The position numbers and the translations under genes were made by a program. Shown piece after piece: positions 43,650 to 52,652 of a stretch of DNA of 64,000 nucleotides (the first letter of the stretch is position 1; each line of letters starts with the position of its first letter). Source of the stretch: Bacillus chungangensis (GTDB lineage Bacteria; Bacillota; Bacilli; Bacillales; Bacillaceae_C); the NCBI RefSeq assembly GCF_030812995.1, contig NZ_JAUSTT010000003.1, positions 124,001 through 188,000 on the forward strand, given 5' to 3'. The notes under the pieces are model-generated. The model saw nothing but the letters and a program-made list of their open reading frames with translations, did not search any database and was not told the origin of the DNA.

Positions 43650-44289
43650 CTAAATTATAATCGTGATCGATTTTATCTATTGCTGCAATACCGAGTTTAT
43701 CAAACAGCAAAGCCTTTTCGGCAATATAAGCATTGTATTCAAGGCGGCCCAGTATATCATACGCTTTCGTCAAGTCTGTATCAGTAATGAGAACACCGTG
43801 TTTATTCAATAATATAGCATTTGTCACTGCAGCTTTTCCTTTTGATACAAGGTGTGTTCTTACTTTTTCCGCCAGCTCAGGACTTGTTGCGGGTGCAAAA
43901 TCAAGACAAACGATATCACCGAGTTTTTGAGTCGCTTCTGTCAGATTAGGCATATCTATTCCCATCGTAGCAAACACCATAGATTGCAACGCATGCCCAT
44001 GCAAGACACAGCCAATTTTTTCATTTTCCTTATAGCAAGCCATATGCATGTTGATTTCCCGAGTGATGCCGCCATCACCTTCGACAATATTTTCATCCAT
44101 ATCGACAACTAGTATTTGATAAGGTGAAAGTTCACAATGATATTTCTGAGACATGTGGGTCGGTGTCATAATAATATGATTCTCATTCATTCTGACACTA
44201 ACATTCCCACCAGCTGTATTGGTTTCATACCGTGCAAACATCTTCTTTACAACATTAGCCAGTTCTTCTCGTTCTTGTTGATATAGCAT
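43642..44289 (-). CDS. Class II aldolase/epimerase (L-fuculose-phosphate aldolase or AraD family)
   Basis: A 215-residue zinc-dependent aldolase. Metal ligands are in VLHGHALQSM (near 90-100) and LNKHGVLITD (near 165-175). The active-site Glu is in ITREINMHM (near 73-81). It lies 10 bases downstream of the PfkB kinase gene. In the pathway it would cleave a ketose phosphate formed from the PTS sugar into dihydroxyacetone phosphate and an aldehyde. AraD-like epimerase activity is an alternative. It resembles the downstream frameshifted paralogue only moderately. Confidence 0.83.
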   Translation of the reverse strand: MLYQQEREELANVVKKMFARYETNTAGGNVSVRMNENHIIMTPTHMSQKYHCELSPYQILVVDMDENIVEGDGGITREINMHMACYKENEKIGCVLHGHALQSMVFATMGIDMPNLTEATQKLGDIVCLDFAPATSPELAEKVRTHLVSKGKAAVTNAILLNKHGVLITDTDLTKAYDILGRLEYNAYIAEKALLFDKLGIAAIDKIDHDYNLDE

Positions 44290-44299
44290 GTTAACACCC

Positions 44300-45220
44300 C
44301 TATATTTCGGTAATTTTCACTAGCTCCTTCATTCTCAAAGCATCTTCTAAGCTAAAAGTTGAGCTATCATGATGCATCACTTTGCTTGCTGCGCATGCAC
44401 TAGCAAGTTTTAATGTTTCTGGAATGGAAAGATGTTTATATAGTCCCGATAAAAATGCACCAACAAAACAATCTCCTGCTCCTGTATCATTTACTTCCTT
44501 CACTTTTGGCGGCAACACTCTGTACACTTTTCTATCGTGTACACAATAGCTGCCTTTTTCGCCTAATGAAGCTACAATATATTGGATATTGTTATTTAGA
44601 TTCTTTAAATAATCGATCGTATTTTCCTTGGTACTGTTCAGTTCGTTCAATTCAAATTCATTTGGCTTGATAAAATCAACTGCCATTTCAACCGCTAATT
44701 TTAATGCTTCTCCAGATAAATCACATGCAATAAAACAGCCTGCTTCTTTAAGAACTCCAATTAGCTTTCTCAAATCATTCAGCGTGAAATTGATTGGCAA
44801 GGATCCCGCTATTAACACGATGTCATCTTGCTTGACTTTCGCTTTTAGGTTCTCGATAAAAGCGTATTTATCTTCTTCACTGACTGTCATGCCTTTTTCA
44901 GTTAACATTGTCGTACCAGTTGTATTTCTGTCAATGATGATATAGCATTCTCTAGTTGCCTGTCCCCTGACCACAGTAAAATCATCTTTAATATGCTTTG
45001 CCTTTAATATCTTTTTGAATTTGTTATTATTGACATCTCCTATAAACCCTAAAGCGAGATGATGAACATTTAATTGAGACATGACATGTGCCGCATGAGT
45101 ACCTTTACCCCCGATATCATAAGCAATCTCTCTTATTCTATTTGTTTTTCTGCTTTCCATTTTCTCTTCTAAATACAATAATCGATCTATGGCAGGATTT
45201 AACGTTATTGTATATATCAT
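44300..45220 (-). CDS. PfkB-family sugar-phosphate kinase (1-phosphofructokinase/tagatose-6-phosphate kinase type)
   Basis: A 306-residue ribokinase-fold enzyme. It begins MIYTITLNPAIDRLLYL, typical of the FruK/LacC/PfkB group. The substrate-binding GGKGTHAAHVMSQL lies at about 38-51. The catalytic signature is VNDTGAGDCFVGAFLSGL near residue 245-262. It would phosphorylate a sugar phosphate produced by the PTS to a bisphosphate. Because both an aldolase and a kinase are present, the pathway resembles galactitol/tagatose or ketose breakdown. The exact sugar is not determined. Confidence 0.87.
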   Translation of the reverse strand: MIYTITLNPAIDRLLYLEEKMESRKTNRIREIAYDIGGKGTHAAHVMSQLNVHHLALGFIGDVNNNKFKKILKAKHIKDDFTVVRGQATRECYIIIDRNTTGTTMLTEKGMTVSEEDKYAFIENLKAKVKQDDIVLIAGSLPINFTLNDLRKLIGVLKEAGCFIACDLSGEALKLAVEMAVDFIKPNEFELNELNSTKENTIDYLKNLNNNIQYIVASLGEKGSYCVHDRKVYRVLPPKVKEVNDTGAGDCFVGAFLSGLYKHLSIPETLKLASACAASKVMHHDSSTFSLEDALRMKELVKITEI

Positions 45221-45247
45221 TTAATCGTTACCACCAATTCCTTCATA

Positions 45248-46594
45248 TTAAGATTTTAATTCCAATGTACGTTTTTTCATTTCCTTGCGATAGAGGATAA
45301 AAGCTAGTACCCAAGCAACAGCGAAAGCAAATCCCAACACTTTGAACTGACCCATCTCAGTCAAAATAAAGCGAATATCTGGATATTCAATTGTACTCCA
45401 TGTTAAAACTTGTCCACTTTCAATTTTCACTGCCTTTGTACTCTCCGCTAGGTCAGTAATAATGTCTGCAAAATAAGTTGATGCATACAAAAATACAGGT
45501 GTCGTAATGATACTTAGAACGAGCATCCTTAGTAGGTTGCCGCCCGTAACAATGAGAGCTGGTACTGCAAGGCCAATGTTTAGAATTCCTGCAAATGGAA
45601 GGACTGCGTTTGCTGGCAGAGCAAATGCTAAGATTAATGTAATCGGAACCATGATTGTCATCACAACCCAAACTTCACTAGACCCTGCTAAAATAGGCCA
45701 ATCAATCCCAATAAATATTTCTCTATCCTTGAATCGCTTTTTCATGAACTCATTGATCGCCTCTGAAAGCGGCGCCAACGCCTGCATAAATAACTTTGCA
45801 ATGATAGGGAATAATGTTAAAGCCGCAGCTGCTTGCATGGCGAGCATTAACGATTCTGCAACTGAATATCCACCTGCAAATCCCAACAAAAGACCAATAA
45901 TGAATCCCATCACATGGTTCTCTGCGAAAATGCCAATCCGGTCTTTCAATGCGTTTGCATCCATTTCACGATTAAACACTTTAAAGCGTCTTAAAACCCA
46001 ATCAATTGGCATTAAAAAGGCGCCAAAAATCATCATACCGTGTGAAACTGTTACACCCGGAATGTTCGTTAACTTTTCAATTTGCGCCTGGTTTAAATCT
46101 GCAAATAAAAGTTCTAAAATGATCGTAATGGCTGAACCTATAAATGCAATATAAATATTTCCTGTAATTCCTATGATTAATACGGCGGTAAAAATTTTTC
46201 CCCAAACGTTCCACAAATCAACGTTTAATGTTTTCGTTTTATTGATAATGAGAAGGATTCCATTGATAACAATTTGGATAGGAAACATAAGAAACGCATA
46301 TGGCCAAGCCCAAGACAACGATGCAGCAGTCGTCCATCCACCATCAATTGCTGTTAATTGTATTCCTGTTCTTTCAGCCAATGCTTGCGCTGCTGGCGTT
46401 AAAGCTTCTAACATAAAGCCGATAACAAGGTTCATACCTAGAAATGCAACACCTAAAATAATCCCAGCATTTACTGCATCTTTTACTCTCATTCGTACGA
46501 TTAAACCAATAATAATCATGATCGCTGGTACAAATACTGCTGCGCCCAAATTCAGAATATACTCAAATATCGACTGTATAACATCCATAACCAT
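45248..46594 (-). CDS. PTS system galactitol-type EIIC component
   Basis: A 448-residue membrane protein of the galactitol EIIC (GatC) family with about 11-12 hydrophobic segments. VFVPAIMIIIGLIVRMRVKDAV, seen in part as PAIMIIIGLIVRMRVKDAV, and GVTVSHGMMIFGAFLMPIDW are characteristic. It forms the translocation channel for the sugar phosphorylated by the IIB protein. RBS GGAGG precedes an ATG at 46594. A second ATG two codons later is also possible. A 179-base gap containing a hairpin separates it from IIB. Confidence 0.87.
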   Translation of the reverse strand: MVMDVIQSIFEYILNLGAAVFVPAIMIIIGLIVRMRVKDAVNAGIILGVAFLGMNLVIGFMLEALTPAAQALAERTGIQLTAIDGGWTTAASLSWAWPYAFLMFPIQIVINGILLIINKTKTLNVDLWNVWGKIFTAVLIIGITGNIYIAFIGSAITIILELLFADLNQAQIEKLTNIPGVTVSHGMMIFGAFLMPIDWVLRRFKVFNREMDANALKDRIGIFAENHVMGFIIGLLLGFAGGYSVAESLMLAMQAAAALTLFPIIAKLFMQALAPLSEAINEFMKKRFKDREIFIGIDWPILAGSSEVWVVMTIMVPITLILAFALPANAVLPFAGILNIGLAVPALIVTGGNLLRMLVLSIITTPVFLYASTYFADIITDLAESTKAVKIESGQVLTWSTIEYPDIRFILTEMGQFKVLGFAFAVAWVLAFILYRKEMKKRTLELKS

Positions 46595-46718
46595 CTTTCC
46601 TCCTATTGTTTTATATTTGATGATTTGTATAAAAATGATGATTAAAACCAGTCAAATCTTTATTAAGCATATCTAGGTTTAATATATTGATATATGAATA
46701 GATGGTTATTCCGTGAAA

Positions 46719-46755
46719 CCGTCAAGTATTTAAATTTTAAATTAAACAGTGACGG
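46719..46755 (-). other. Hairpin in the IIB-IIC intercistronic gap
   Basis: CCGTCA and TGACGG enclose TTTAAATTTTAAA. It may protect or process the operon mRNA between IIB and IIC. No T run follows, so it is not a standard terminator. Confidence 0.5.
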
Positions 46756-46773
46756 CTCCATTTCATAACTTGA

Positions 46774-47049
46774 TTATTTAAGTGCATTGATTAGCTTTTT
46801 TGTTTCTTCTTCAATCCCCATTCCCGTTAGAAAGGCGATTCCATTCAAAGTAGGAATATCATAATCTTTCGTTGGTTTTGTAATGGAAACATAGATATCA
46901 CTCGTTTTTATGTGCTGTTCTAGTGATTTGATATCGATGGCCTCTACATTTGCCCTAATTTGATTGTCTTCCAAGATTTTTTTAACCTTTGATGCCACTG
47001 TTTGACTTGTGGCCACGCCACTTCCACATGCTACAATTACTTTTTTCAT
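46774..47049 (-). CDS. PTS system galactitol-type EIIB component
   Basis: A 91-residue cytoplasmic phosphocarrier. The phosphorylated Cys is C8 in VACGSGVATSQT, the usual P-loop-like motif of GatB proteins. It receives phosphate from IIA and passes it to the sugar in IIC. The ATG overlaps the IIA stop by four bases. Length is normal for the family. Confidence 0.9.
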   Translation of the reverse strand: MKKVIVACGSGVATSQTVASKVKKILEDNQIRANVEAIDIKSLEQHIKTSDIYVSITKPTKDYDIPTLNGIAFLTGMGIEEETKKLINALK

Positions 47050-47522
47050 TTTTCCTCACTCCTAAAATTATTTTTTAAATATTTTTCCATCTCTTTCTGA
47101 GATGAAATCATATTGTAACCGTTGTTAAATTGCTCGTTTTGAAGCTTATCCATCATAAGTGATAACAATCCTATTTGTTCGGAGGGAACCTTAATGCCAA
47201 GCATAAAAATATTTTCTACTTCGATCCACTCATCAGTTGTCCCCATTTGAATAAACGGCAGTGTTTTTTTTAACTTCACCACATATATAAACGGCTTATG
47301 AACGTGCATCACATCAGTATGTGGTATCGCGATGCTCATCTTACCTGTTAAAATGCCTGTCGGATATTCTTCTTCACGTTTTGTAATTGCATCTTTAAAC
47401 GTCTCTGCAACAAAACCGTTTTCAAATAAATTGTTACAAATAGTTTCAAACATTTCTTGTTGTGAAGAGTACTCTGCTTCAATTTCAATTAAATCCTCAC
47501 GAAATAAGTCAGCATACTCCAT
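47046..47522 (-). CDS. PTS system fructose/galactitol-type EIIA component
   Basis: A 158-residue EIIA of the mannitol/fructose/galactitol class (PTS_EIIA_2). The phosphorylated His is H68 in MSIAIPHTDVMHV. It follows the PRD regulator by 22 bases and overlaps IIB. It transfers phosphate from HPr to IIB and may also phosphorylate the PRD regulator encoded just upstream. Confidence 0.9.
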   Translation of the reverse strand: MEYADLFREDLIEIEAEYSSQQEMFETICNNLFENGFVAETFKDAITKREEEYPTGILTGKMSIAIPHTDVMHVHKPFIYVVKLKKTLPFIQMGTTDEWIEVENIFMLGIKVPSEQIGLLSLMMDKLQNEQFNNGYNMISSQKEMEKYLKNNFRSEEK

Positions 47523-47544
47523 TTCCTAGTTCCTCCTAATTTAG

Positions 47545-49557
47545 TTATTTCTTATTCAACAATTGTTTTATAGCGAATATATTATTTCCTTCTATAATTT
47601 GTGAAAGTGCCTCCTGATTTAAGAAAAGATTATTTAATCTTATTAATGTAGATACGTGTTCATTATCTACAGAAGGTGCCAATGCTACCACGATTTTCAC
47701 TTCGCCTCCTGACGGTGTTCTGATAGGATTTTTAAAAATGACGACTTGAAAATCCATTTTATAGACACCATATTCTGGGCTAACATGAGGCAAGAATACA
47801 TCAGGAGCAATAATCATTTGTTCATATTGCTCGAAAAACACTATGTTTGTTTGATTTATATAGTTTTGTGAAATGCTCTTTCTTTTCAATAAAGATCTCA
47901 TAGAGAAAATAACAAGTTCTTCCCATTTAATCTTTTTTTCAACGATGCTGATGTGATCAATTGAGAAAATAAACTGCTCTTCCTTCTTTTTGAAATTATC
48001 TTCAACGTCGATATTGCCGCTTCTAAAAAAGTTCTCAACAATCTTGGATACTTCTTCCATGCTTTCTGTAGGTATATAATGACTAATGGAAGAAATAAGC
48101 TTCCTTGTCATCGTATAGCTATTATCTTTCATTTCTTTAGTGACACGATGTTTTAAATCTATTCTGCTTTGCTTATCAAGTATTGAAGGGATTAAAAAAG
48201 TTGTTGTGGAACTTTTAATTGGAACAGTTGTAAAAATAAAATCGACTTCATCTTCTAATTGCTCAAATTGTCTAACGGAATATGCACCAATAAAGTCAAT
48301 ATCTGAAAACATAGATTGCAACGTGACGAGTAATAATTTCGAGATTGATGTTCCGCTCTGGCACAAAACGACTGCTTCAAAAATCGCTTCCGTTTCCTCT
48401 GTCTGATATATCCAACCTAGTACAATCATAGATAGGTAAACGACTTCCTGCTTAGAAAGCTTATGGTGAATAATTTGTTCAAATGGATGAACAGATTTTA
48501 GAACGACATTGTATATTTCTCGGTATTCTCTAATAAATTCTTCTGCTAAAGGATTGTTTATTTGAAAACCTAATAAATTTCTGTAAATAGCAGGTCTCAT
48601 ATGTAAAATTACTTTTTCTCTTAGTTCTGATCTTCGAGAAATCCGAATAGCCAAATAGCCTTCAATGTTTCGAATAAATTTCTCAGTAGCAACCGAAATT
48701 TCATCACCATCTGAAATTTGCAAGGCTGACTCAACCATATTAGAAGATAGCACTTGTAAAGAAAGATATAATAAATCTGTTTCGTTCAAACAGTGATAAT
48801 CCCACAACATATTTTTAATTTGTGGATATTCAACTGTATTTTTGATGTCATATTTCTCAATTCTAAATGACCATTTTCGATTGAATTTGCATGCTCTTCT
48901 TATAACAAGTTGAAGAATATAAGGCAGTTCGTCCAATTGCTCATCTGTCAATTGAATCCCTATTCTCGCTTCCACCCGTTCCAATCTTCTTCTTAATAAA
49001 AATATTTCAGACTCGGTGATTAGTCCTTTTTCTTCAAGCAAAATTCTTCCTGAAGATGAACGAAGGATTTTTTTAACGGCAGCTACTAGCAAGTTCCGAA
49101 TGGTAAATTCTAAACCAGTAATAGAATAGCCTTTTTTCCGACTATAAACGATATCAAGGCCTTTCCGCTCTAAGTCATTTTTAATTGCTTTCATATCATT
49201 CAAAATTGTATTTTTGCTGACTAGACAAACGTCAGCTAATTTTTGCAGCGAAGAATATTCATTGTCTACCAACAATTCAATCAAAATCAGATTGTATCTT
49301 ACATTCACTTCATGATAAGTAAACAATTTTTCTTTACCTTGAAAAAATGATTTATAACAAAGCATTTTTGACTTTTCGCTTATATAAATACCTTGCTGGT
49401 CAGAAATGATGACGTCCTTATCAAAGGATTGATTTATTTCATTTATCATATTAGTGACATCAGAATTTGAAAGATTTATTGCTGCCATCACTTCATTCAA
49501 AGTTACTTCATTTTCGAGCATCAAATATGTTAAAAGCTTCTTCCTAACACCTCCCAA
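47545..49557 (-). CDS. PRD-domain transcriptional activator (MtlR/LicR/BglG family) of the galactitol-type PTS
   Basis: A 670-residue regulator with TTG start and RBS GGGAGGTGAT. N-terminal helix-turn-helix segments lie in about residues 1-60 and 75-145 (SLQKLADVCLVSKNTILNDM). Two PRD domains follow (about 180-290 and 300-400), then an EIIB-like segment near VLCQSGTSISKLLLVTL and a C-terminal EIIA-like domain containing FLPHVSPEYGVYKM. This is the DNA-binding activator type. PTS phosphorylation at the PRDs controls activity. It is the first gene of the operon it probably activates. Confidence 0.88.
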   Translation of the reverse strand: MGGVRKKLLTYLMLENEVTLNEVMAAINLSNSDVTNMINEINQSFDKDVIISDQQGIYISEKSKMLCYKSFFQGKEKLFTYHEVNVRYNLILIELLVDNEYSSLQKLADVCLVSKNTILNDMKAIKNDLERKGLDIVYSRKKGYSITGLEFTIRNLLVAAVKKILRSSSGRILLEEKGLITESEIFLLRRRLERVEARIGIQLTDEQLDELPYILQLVIRRACKFNRKWSFRIEKYDIKNTVEYPQIKNMLWDYHCLNETDLLYLSLQVLSSNMVESALQISDGDEISVATEKFIRNIEGYLAIRISRRSELREKVILHMRPAIYRNLLGFQINNPLAEEFIREYREIYNVVLKSVHPFEQIIHHKLSKQEVVYLSMIVLGWIYQTEETEAIFEAVVLCQSGTSISKLLLVTLQSMFSDIDFIGAYSVRQFEQLEDEVDFIFTTVPIKSSTTTFLIPSILDKQSRIDLKHRVTKEMKDNSYTMTRKLISSISHYIPTESMEEVSKIVENFFRSGNIDVEDNFKKKEEQFIFSIDHISIVEKKIKWEELVIFSMRSLLKRKSISQNYINQTNIVFFEQYEQMIIAPDVFLPHVSPEYGVYKMDFQVVIFKNPIRTPSGGEVKIVVALAPSVDNEHVSTLIRLNNLFLNQEALSQIIEGNNIFAIKQLLNKK

Positions 49558-49618
49558 ATCATCACCTCCCTTGCTTTCATTTAAAGTATAGCACCCAAAT
49601 AGACCTTGATTTCATCCC

Positions 49619-49662
49619 TTCATCACAAAATGTATTGTACGCTTATCCACCATTGTGATGAA
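49619..49662 (-). promoter_or_regulatory. Candidate operator of the PRD activator
   Basis: TTCATCACAA (49619-49628) and TTGTGATGAA (49653-49662) are perfect 10-base inverted repeats 24 bases apart. The near half lies a few bases upstream of the weak -35 region, a typical position for an activator of this family. Confidence 0.65.
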
Positions 49663-49876
49663 CGGTTTTAGTACAGCAAAATAACTTTTTGCCAATTTTA
49701 GAGCTTCGTCTGACTAAGACACCTTGCCAATGATTTTTCATTAATGGTTTTGTCATTTGTAAGAACGACTTTTCCAGCTTTTTACTAGCTAGTTATTTTA
49801 ATAGGCGAGTGAATCTCCAACATACTGAAGTCTCGCTTAAGAAAGTTCACAGTTCCTCAGAATCGGTGCGCACAAT

Positions 49877-49914
49877 AAAACCCACGGAGAAATGAAATGA
49901 TCTCAGTGGGTTTT
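49877..49914. terminator. Terminator-like hairpin
   Basis: AAAACCCAC and GTGGGTTTT with inner GAGA and TCTC form a stem with single mismatches, ending in T residues. No gene immediately precedes it on the plus strand, so it may be left from a deleted gene. Confidence 0.65.
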
Positions 49915-50036
49915 GTTGTGTTCTTTCATATTCTTCTTTAGTTCTCGGTCTGTTTAAAGAAATGCTAAGTTGAGCTTCAGGTCTAGTGTAAGCCGCTTAT
50001 TCACTAGCGGACTTCTGAGCAAAAATGCTAATCCTA

Positions 50037-50213
50037 ATAAAGTGAAACATCCATCTGTGGGGTTTTCTCCACTGATAAAAAGTAGAACAAAGACTAAGAC
50101 CATGAGCCTCCTCGAAATAGAAAATCTTGTCGGCCTGAATCAATCGGACTTTTGACTTTCAGTTATCTGCCGCCTAGTGCTTAGGAGTTATACTACCAGT
50201 TAGAAAATGCAGG
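50037..50213 (+). repeat. Structured dispersed repeat, copy D (degenerate)
   Basis: Begins ATAAAGTGAAACATCC. The left hairpin is reduced to GTGGGGTTTTCTCCAC, and the internal module AACAAAGACTAAGACC is present but eroded. The right hairpin is broken (CCGCCTAGTGCTTAGGAG). It ends near AGTTAGAAAATGCAGG. It appears to be an old copy. Confidence 0.7.
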
Positions 50214-50246
50214 CATATAAGCAACGATAACTCTGTGATCGAAAAA

Positions 50247-50798
50247 CTAAACATACTCCTCTTTAAGAATGGAGCATATTGCAGCATCACAAAATCGGCC
50301 TTTTTCAAAGGCTGCTTTCCGCAGCGTTCCTTCATAAATAAATCCCGCCTTCTCCAGACACTTTTTTGAACCAATATTTTCTGGATCATAAAAGGCTTCT
50401 ATTCTATTTAGCCCCATTTGCTCAAAACCGTATGATAAAATTGGCTGTATCACTTCTGCCATCACTCCTTGTCTCCAATATGATGGAGCAACCTCAAAAC
50501 CGATTTCAGCTTTCCTATGCTCTTTTATCCAATTATGGTAGCCACAGCTTCCAATTAATTTGTTCGTTTCTTTTATTGTAATCCCCCATCTTATCCCTTC
50601 TTTTTTTAAGAACCTTTTATTCCAGTTTTCAATTAAACGAATCGCTTCATTCATGTCTGTAAAGGTATCGAGATCATAATATTTGGTAACCTCATCGATT
50701 GAAAAATAATGGTATATTTCTTCTGCATCGCCTATTTCAATTTTTCTTAGGATAAAGCGATTCGTTTGCAAAACAGGAAACAAATTTGGCTGACTCAT
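50247..50798 (-). CDS. GNAT acetyltransferase, RimJ/RimL family
   Basis: A 183-residue protein. Typical segments are FILRKIEIGDAEEIYHYFS at the start, EIGFEVAPSYWRQGVMAEVI as the acetyl-CoA binding strand-loop (about 92-111), and NRIEAFYDPENIGSKKCLEKAGF near residue 130-150 (given here as separate family stretches). It probably acetylates a protein N-terminus or a small molecule. The nearest neighbours are another GNAT gene 256 bases upstream and repeat copy D just downstream. Confidence 0.85.
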   Translation of the reverse strand: MSQPNLFPVLQTNRFILRKIEIGDAEEIYHYFSIDEVTKYYDLDTFTDMNEAIRLIENWNKRFLKKEGIRWGITIKETNKLIGSCGYHNWIKEHRKAEIGFEVAPSYWRQGVMAEVIQPILSYGFEQMGLNRIEAFYDPENIGSKKCLEKAGFIYEGTLRKAAFEKGRFCDAAICSILKEEYV

Positions 50799-51054
50799 AT
50801 TTTGTGCAATCCTCCCGATTTTGTTAATTCAATTGGTTTTTTTATTATACCTTTAAGAACGGCAGAAGAAAAATCAATGAGCTTAGCTATTTTATATCAT
50901 TATTCTATAATTTGCCCATCACCTCTCTTAAGCCATTTCTTGAGAACTTTGAAGAGAAAGTGGCTATTTCGTTTTTCCCTCGCTGTACTACAGCAATTAT
51001 ATGGATATAACTTATTAAGTTGCCTTTATGACGGGATTGCCAGATAAATAAACA

Positions 51055-51597
51055 TTACTCGTCCCGTAAATATTCATCTTGGAGAATCCCCATGTGTATG
51101 ACATCATGCCAAGCTCCTGCCCTAAATAAACTTTGTCGAGCCTTTCCTTCATGCCTGAAGCCCATTTTTTCGTATAGCTTGATCGCTTTTTCATTGAAAG
51201 AAAATACTCTTAATGCCACCCTGTGCAAGTTCATTTCTAGAAAGGCATAGTCCAGTAGTAATCGCATTGTTTCCGTCCCATAACCCTTTCCCCAGAAGGC
51301 TCGTTCTCCAATATCAATAATGCATTCAGCATTGCGATTTTTATAGTCAATGTTAATCAAAGATGTAATGCCAATTGGCTTCTCTGTTTCCTTCTCAACA
51401 ATGATATAGCTTTTCGAAGAAGGACCGCCTAAAATCACTTGGTTTACAAACTCTTTCGTTGCATCGATATCGTACATATCTAAATATGGGTTCGTTGATT
51501 GCATCACTTCCATATCGTTTCTCCATGCGTGATATAGCGCTGCATCTTCCGCAGTCATTTTTCTAAATTTTATTCTTGAAGATTGAAACAACATCAT
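51055..51597 (-). CDS. GNAT acetyltransferase, RimJ/RimL family, coupled to TetR gene
   Basis: A 180-residue protein. The ATG at 51597 overlaps the stop of the TetR gene by one base (TAATG) and has GAGGAG upstream. The longer frame starts inside the TetR gene. IRK-type opening (IKFRKMTAEDAALYHAW), ERAFWGKGYGTETMRLLLDY and NEKAIKLYEKMGFRHEG identify a RimJ/RimL-type enzyme. Translational coupling to a TetR regulator suggests drug- or metabolite-induced acetylation. The substrate is unknown. Confidence 0.87.
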   Translation of the reverse strand: MMLFQSSRIKFRKMTAEDAALYHAWRNDMEVMQSTNPYLDMYDIDATKEFVNQVILGGPSSKSYIIVEKETEKPIGITSLINIDYKNRNAECIIDIGERAFWGKGYGTETMRLLLDYAFLEMNLHRVALRVFSFNEKAIKLYEKMGFRHEGKARQSLFRAGAWHDVIHMGILQDEYLRDE

Positions 51598-52235
51598 TAC
51601 CGCTCCTCTACATTCTTTATATTTACTGGACAAAGCATCCGCTTCAACGAAATTTCCAAAGCTTCTAATTGTTCTTCAACGTTTGTCCTTTCGGAACCAA
51701 GCTGAAAAGTATCTAGCATAAGACCATCGATAAAAAATATAATAAAACGAGCAATGGCGCCTGACGATAATCGAGGCTGAAATTCGTTCTGTTTCACACC
51801 TTTTTCGATAAACGCTGTGATCACTTCTGTTGCTTGGTCAAAACGTTCTTTTACATATGGAAAGTTTGCTTTATTTTGTTTGTAATTAGAAGACAAGAAA
51901 AATTCTGATCGCGCTTGTAAAAGAGAATGATCAATAGTCTCTATTACTTTTTTCTGCAGTTGAATCCAATTAACCATTTGTTTCCATATCAAAGAGTCAT
52001 TGGCTGATTCAAAAAATTGGAAGCTATTTTGATCATCAAATTGAAGGACTTCAATAAACACATGTTCAATGTTCTGAAAATAAGAATAAAGAGCACCTCG
52101 CGATACTTTCGCTTCATCTATAATGTCTTGCATCGTAGCATGTGTATAGCCTTTTTTTATAAATACGTCTCTTGCCGCTTGCAACAACTGATTCTTTTTT
52201 TTCCTTTTGTAATCCTCACTTACTCTCGGAGCCAT
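51597..52235 (-). CDS. TetR-family transcriptional repressor (YfiR-like)
   Basis: A 212-residue regulator. The start at 52235 follows AAAGGGGG. The longer frame runs back through the promoter. The helix-turn-helix spans about residues 15-60 with FIKKGYTHATMQDIIDEAKV and SRGALYSYFQNIEHVF. The C-terminal region resembles YfiR-type regulators. It forms an operon with the following acetyltransferase gene. A palindrome placed exactly in its promoter indicates autorepression. Confidence 0.88.
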   Translation of the reverse strand: MAPRVSEDYKRKKKNQLLQAARDVFIKKGYTHATMQDIIDEAKVSRGALYSYFQNIEHVFIEVLQFDDQNSFQFFESANDSLIWKQMVNWIQLQKKVIETIDHSLLQARSEFFLSSNYKQNKANFPYVKERFDQATEVITAFIEKGVKQNEFQPRLSSGAIARFIIFFIDGLMLDTFQLGSERTNVEEQLEALEISLKRMLCPVNIKNVEER

Positions 52236-52337
52236 TGTTTTCCCCCTTTCTACTAAATAATAAGTTAGTACACAATTCACGGAAAATTTACGATTCCTAT
52301 TACATGGATTAAAAACATTGAGATAAGATCTAAAATA

Positions 52338-52392
52338 TACATGAATGTCGTTTTTACACAACAATTATAATAGACATGAATGTCGTTTTCAA
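52338..52392 (-). promoter_or_regulatory. TetR promoter with embedded operators
   Basis: On the minus strand TTGAAA (52387-52392) and TATAAT (52364-52369) are separated by 17 bases. The perfect palindrome GACATGAATGTC (52373-52384) fills the spacer. A second copy, TACATGAATGTC (52338-52349), lies just beyond the predicted start site. Both copies are followed by GTTTT on the plus strand. Confidence 0.85.
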
Positions 52393-52600
52393 GTTGTTTA
52401 GAAAGAAAATTTCAAACCGTTTTATTTTCAAATAAAACATACTGATTAGCAACATTTGTTGGTACAATGTAGATTAGTGCAACAAATTTTTTTCACTTTA
52501 GAATCAACGTTCATGAATCTGTTCAAAGAAGGAGAAGTGATAGACTGCACTCTCTTTGTTATCTCTTTATAAGATATAAAAGAGAAAGAACGAACAATTG

Positions 52601-52629
52601 TTGATAAAGATGAATTTTATCATTATGAT
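52601..52629 (+). promoter_or_regulatory. Sigma-A promoter of murB
   Basis: TTGATA (52601-52606) and TATGAT (52624-52629) are separated by 17 bases, a few tens of bases before the murB start region. Confidence 0.65.
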
Positions 52630-52652
52630 TTAAGATGTTATAAATATTTTGG

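Larger units (their letters stand above)
49558..50036. other. Upstream region of the galactitol-type operon
   Basis: No gene. A weak promoter lies on the minus strand with TATACT at 49585-49590 and a poor -35 element, as expected for an activator-dependent promoter. The operator candidate is listed separately. A hairpin at 49877-49914 (AAAACCCAC/GTGGGTTTT with GAGA/TCTC) is terminator-like. Confidence 0.5.

Noticed and set aside
49630-49650. Catabolite repression (cre) site near TGTACGCTTATCCA
   Set aside because: The central CG is out of place against the cre consensus, so the match is not convincing.
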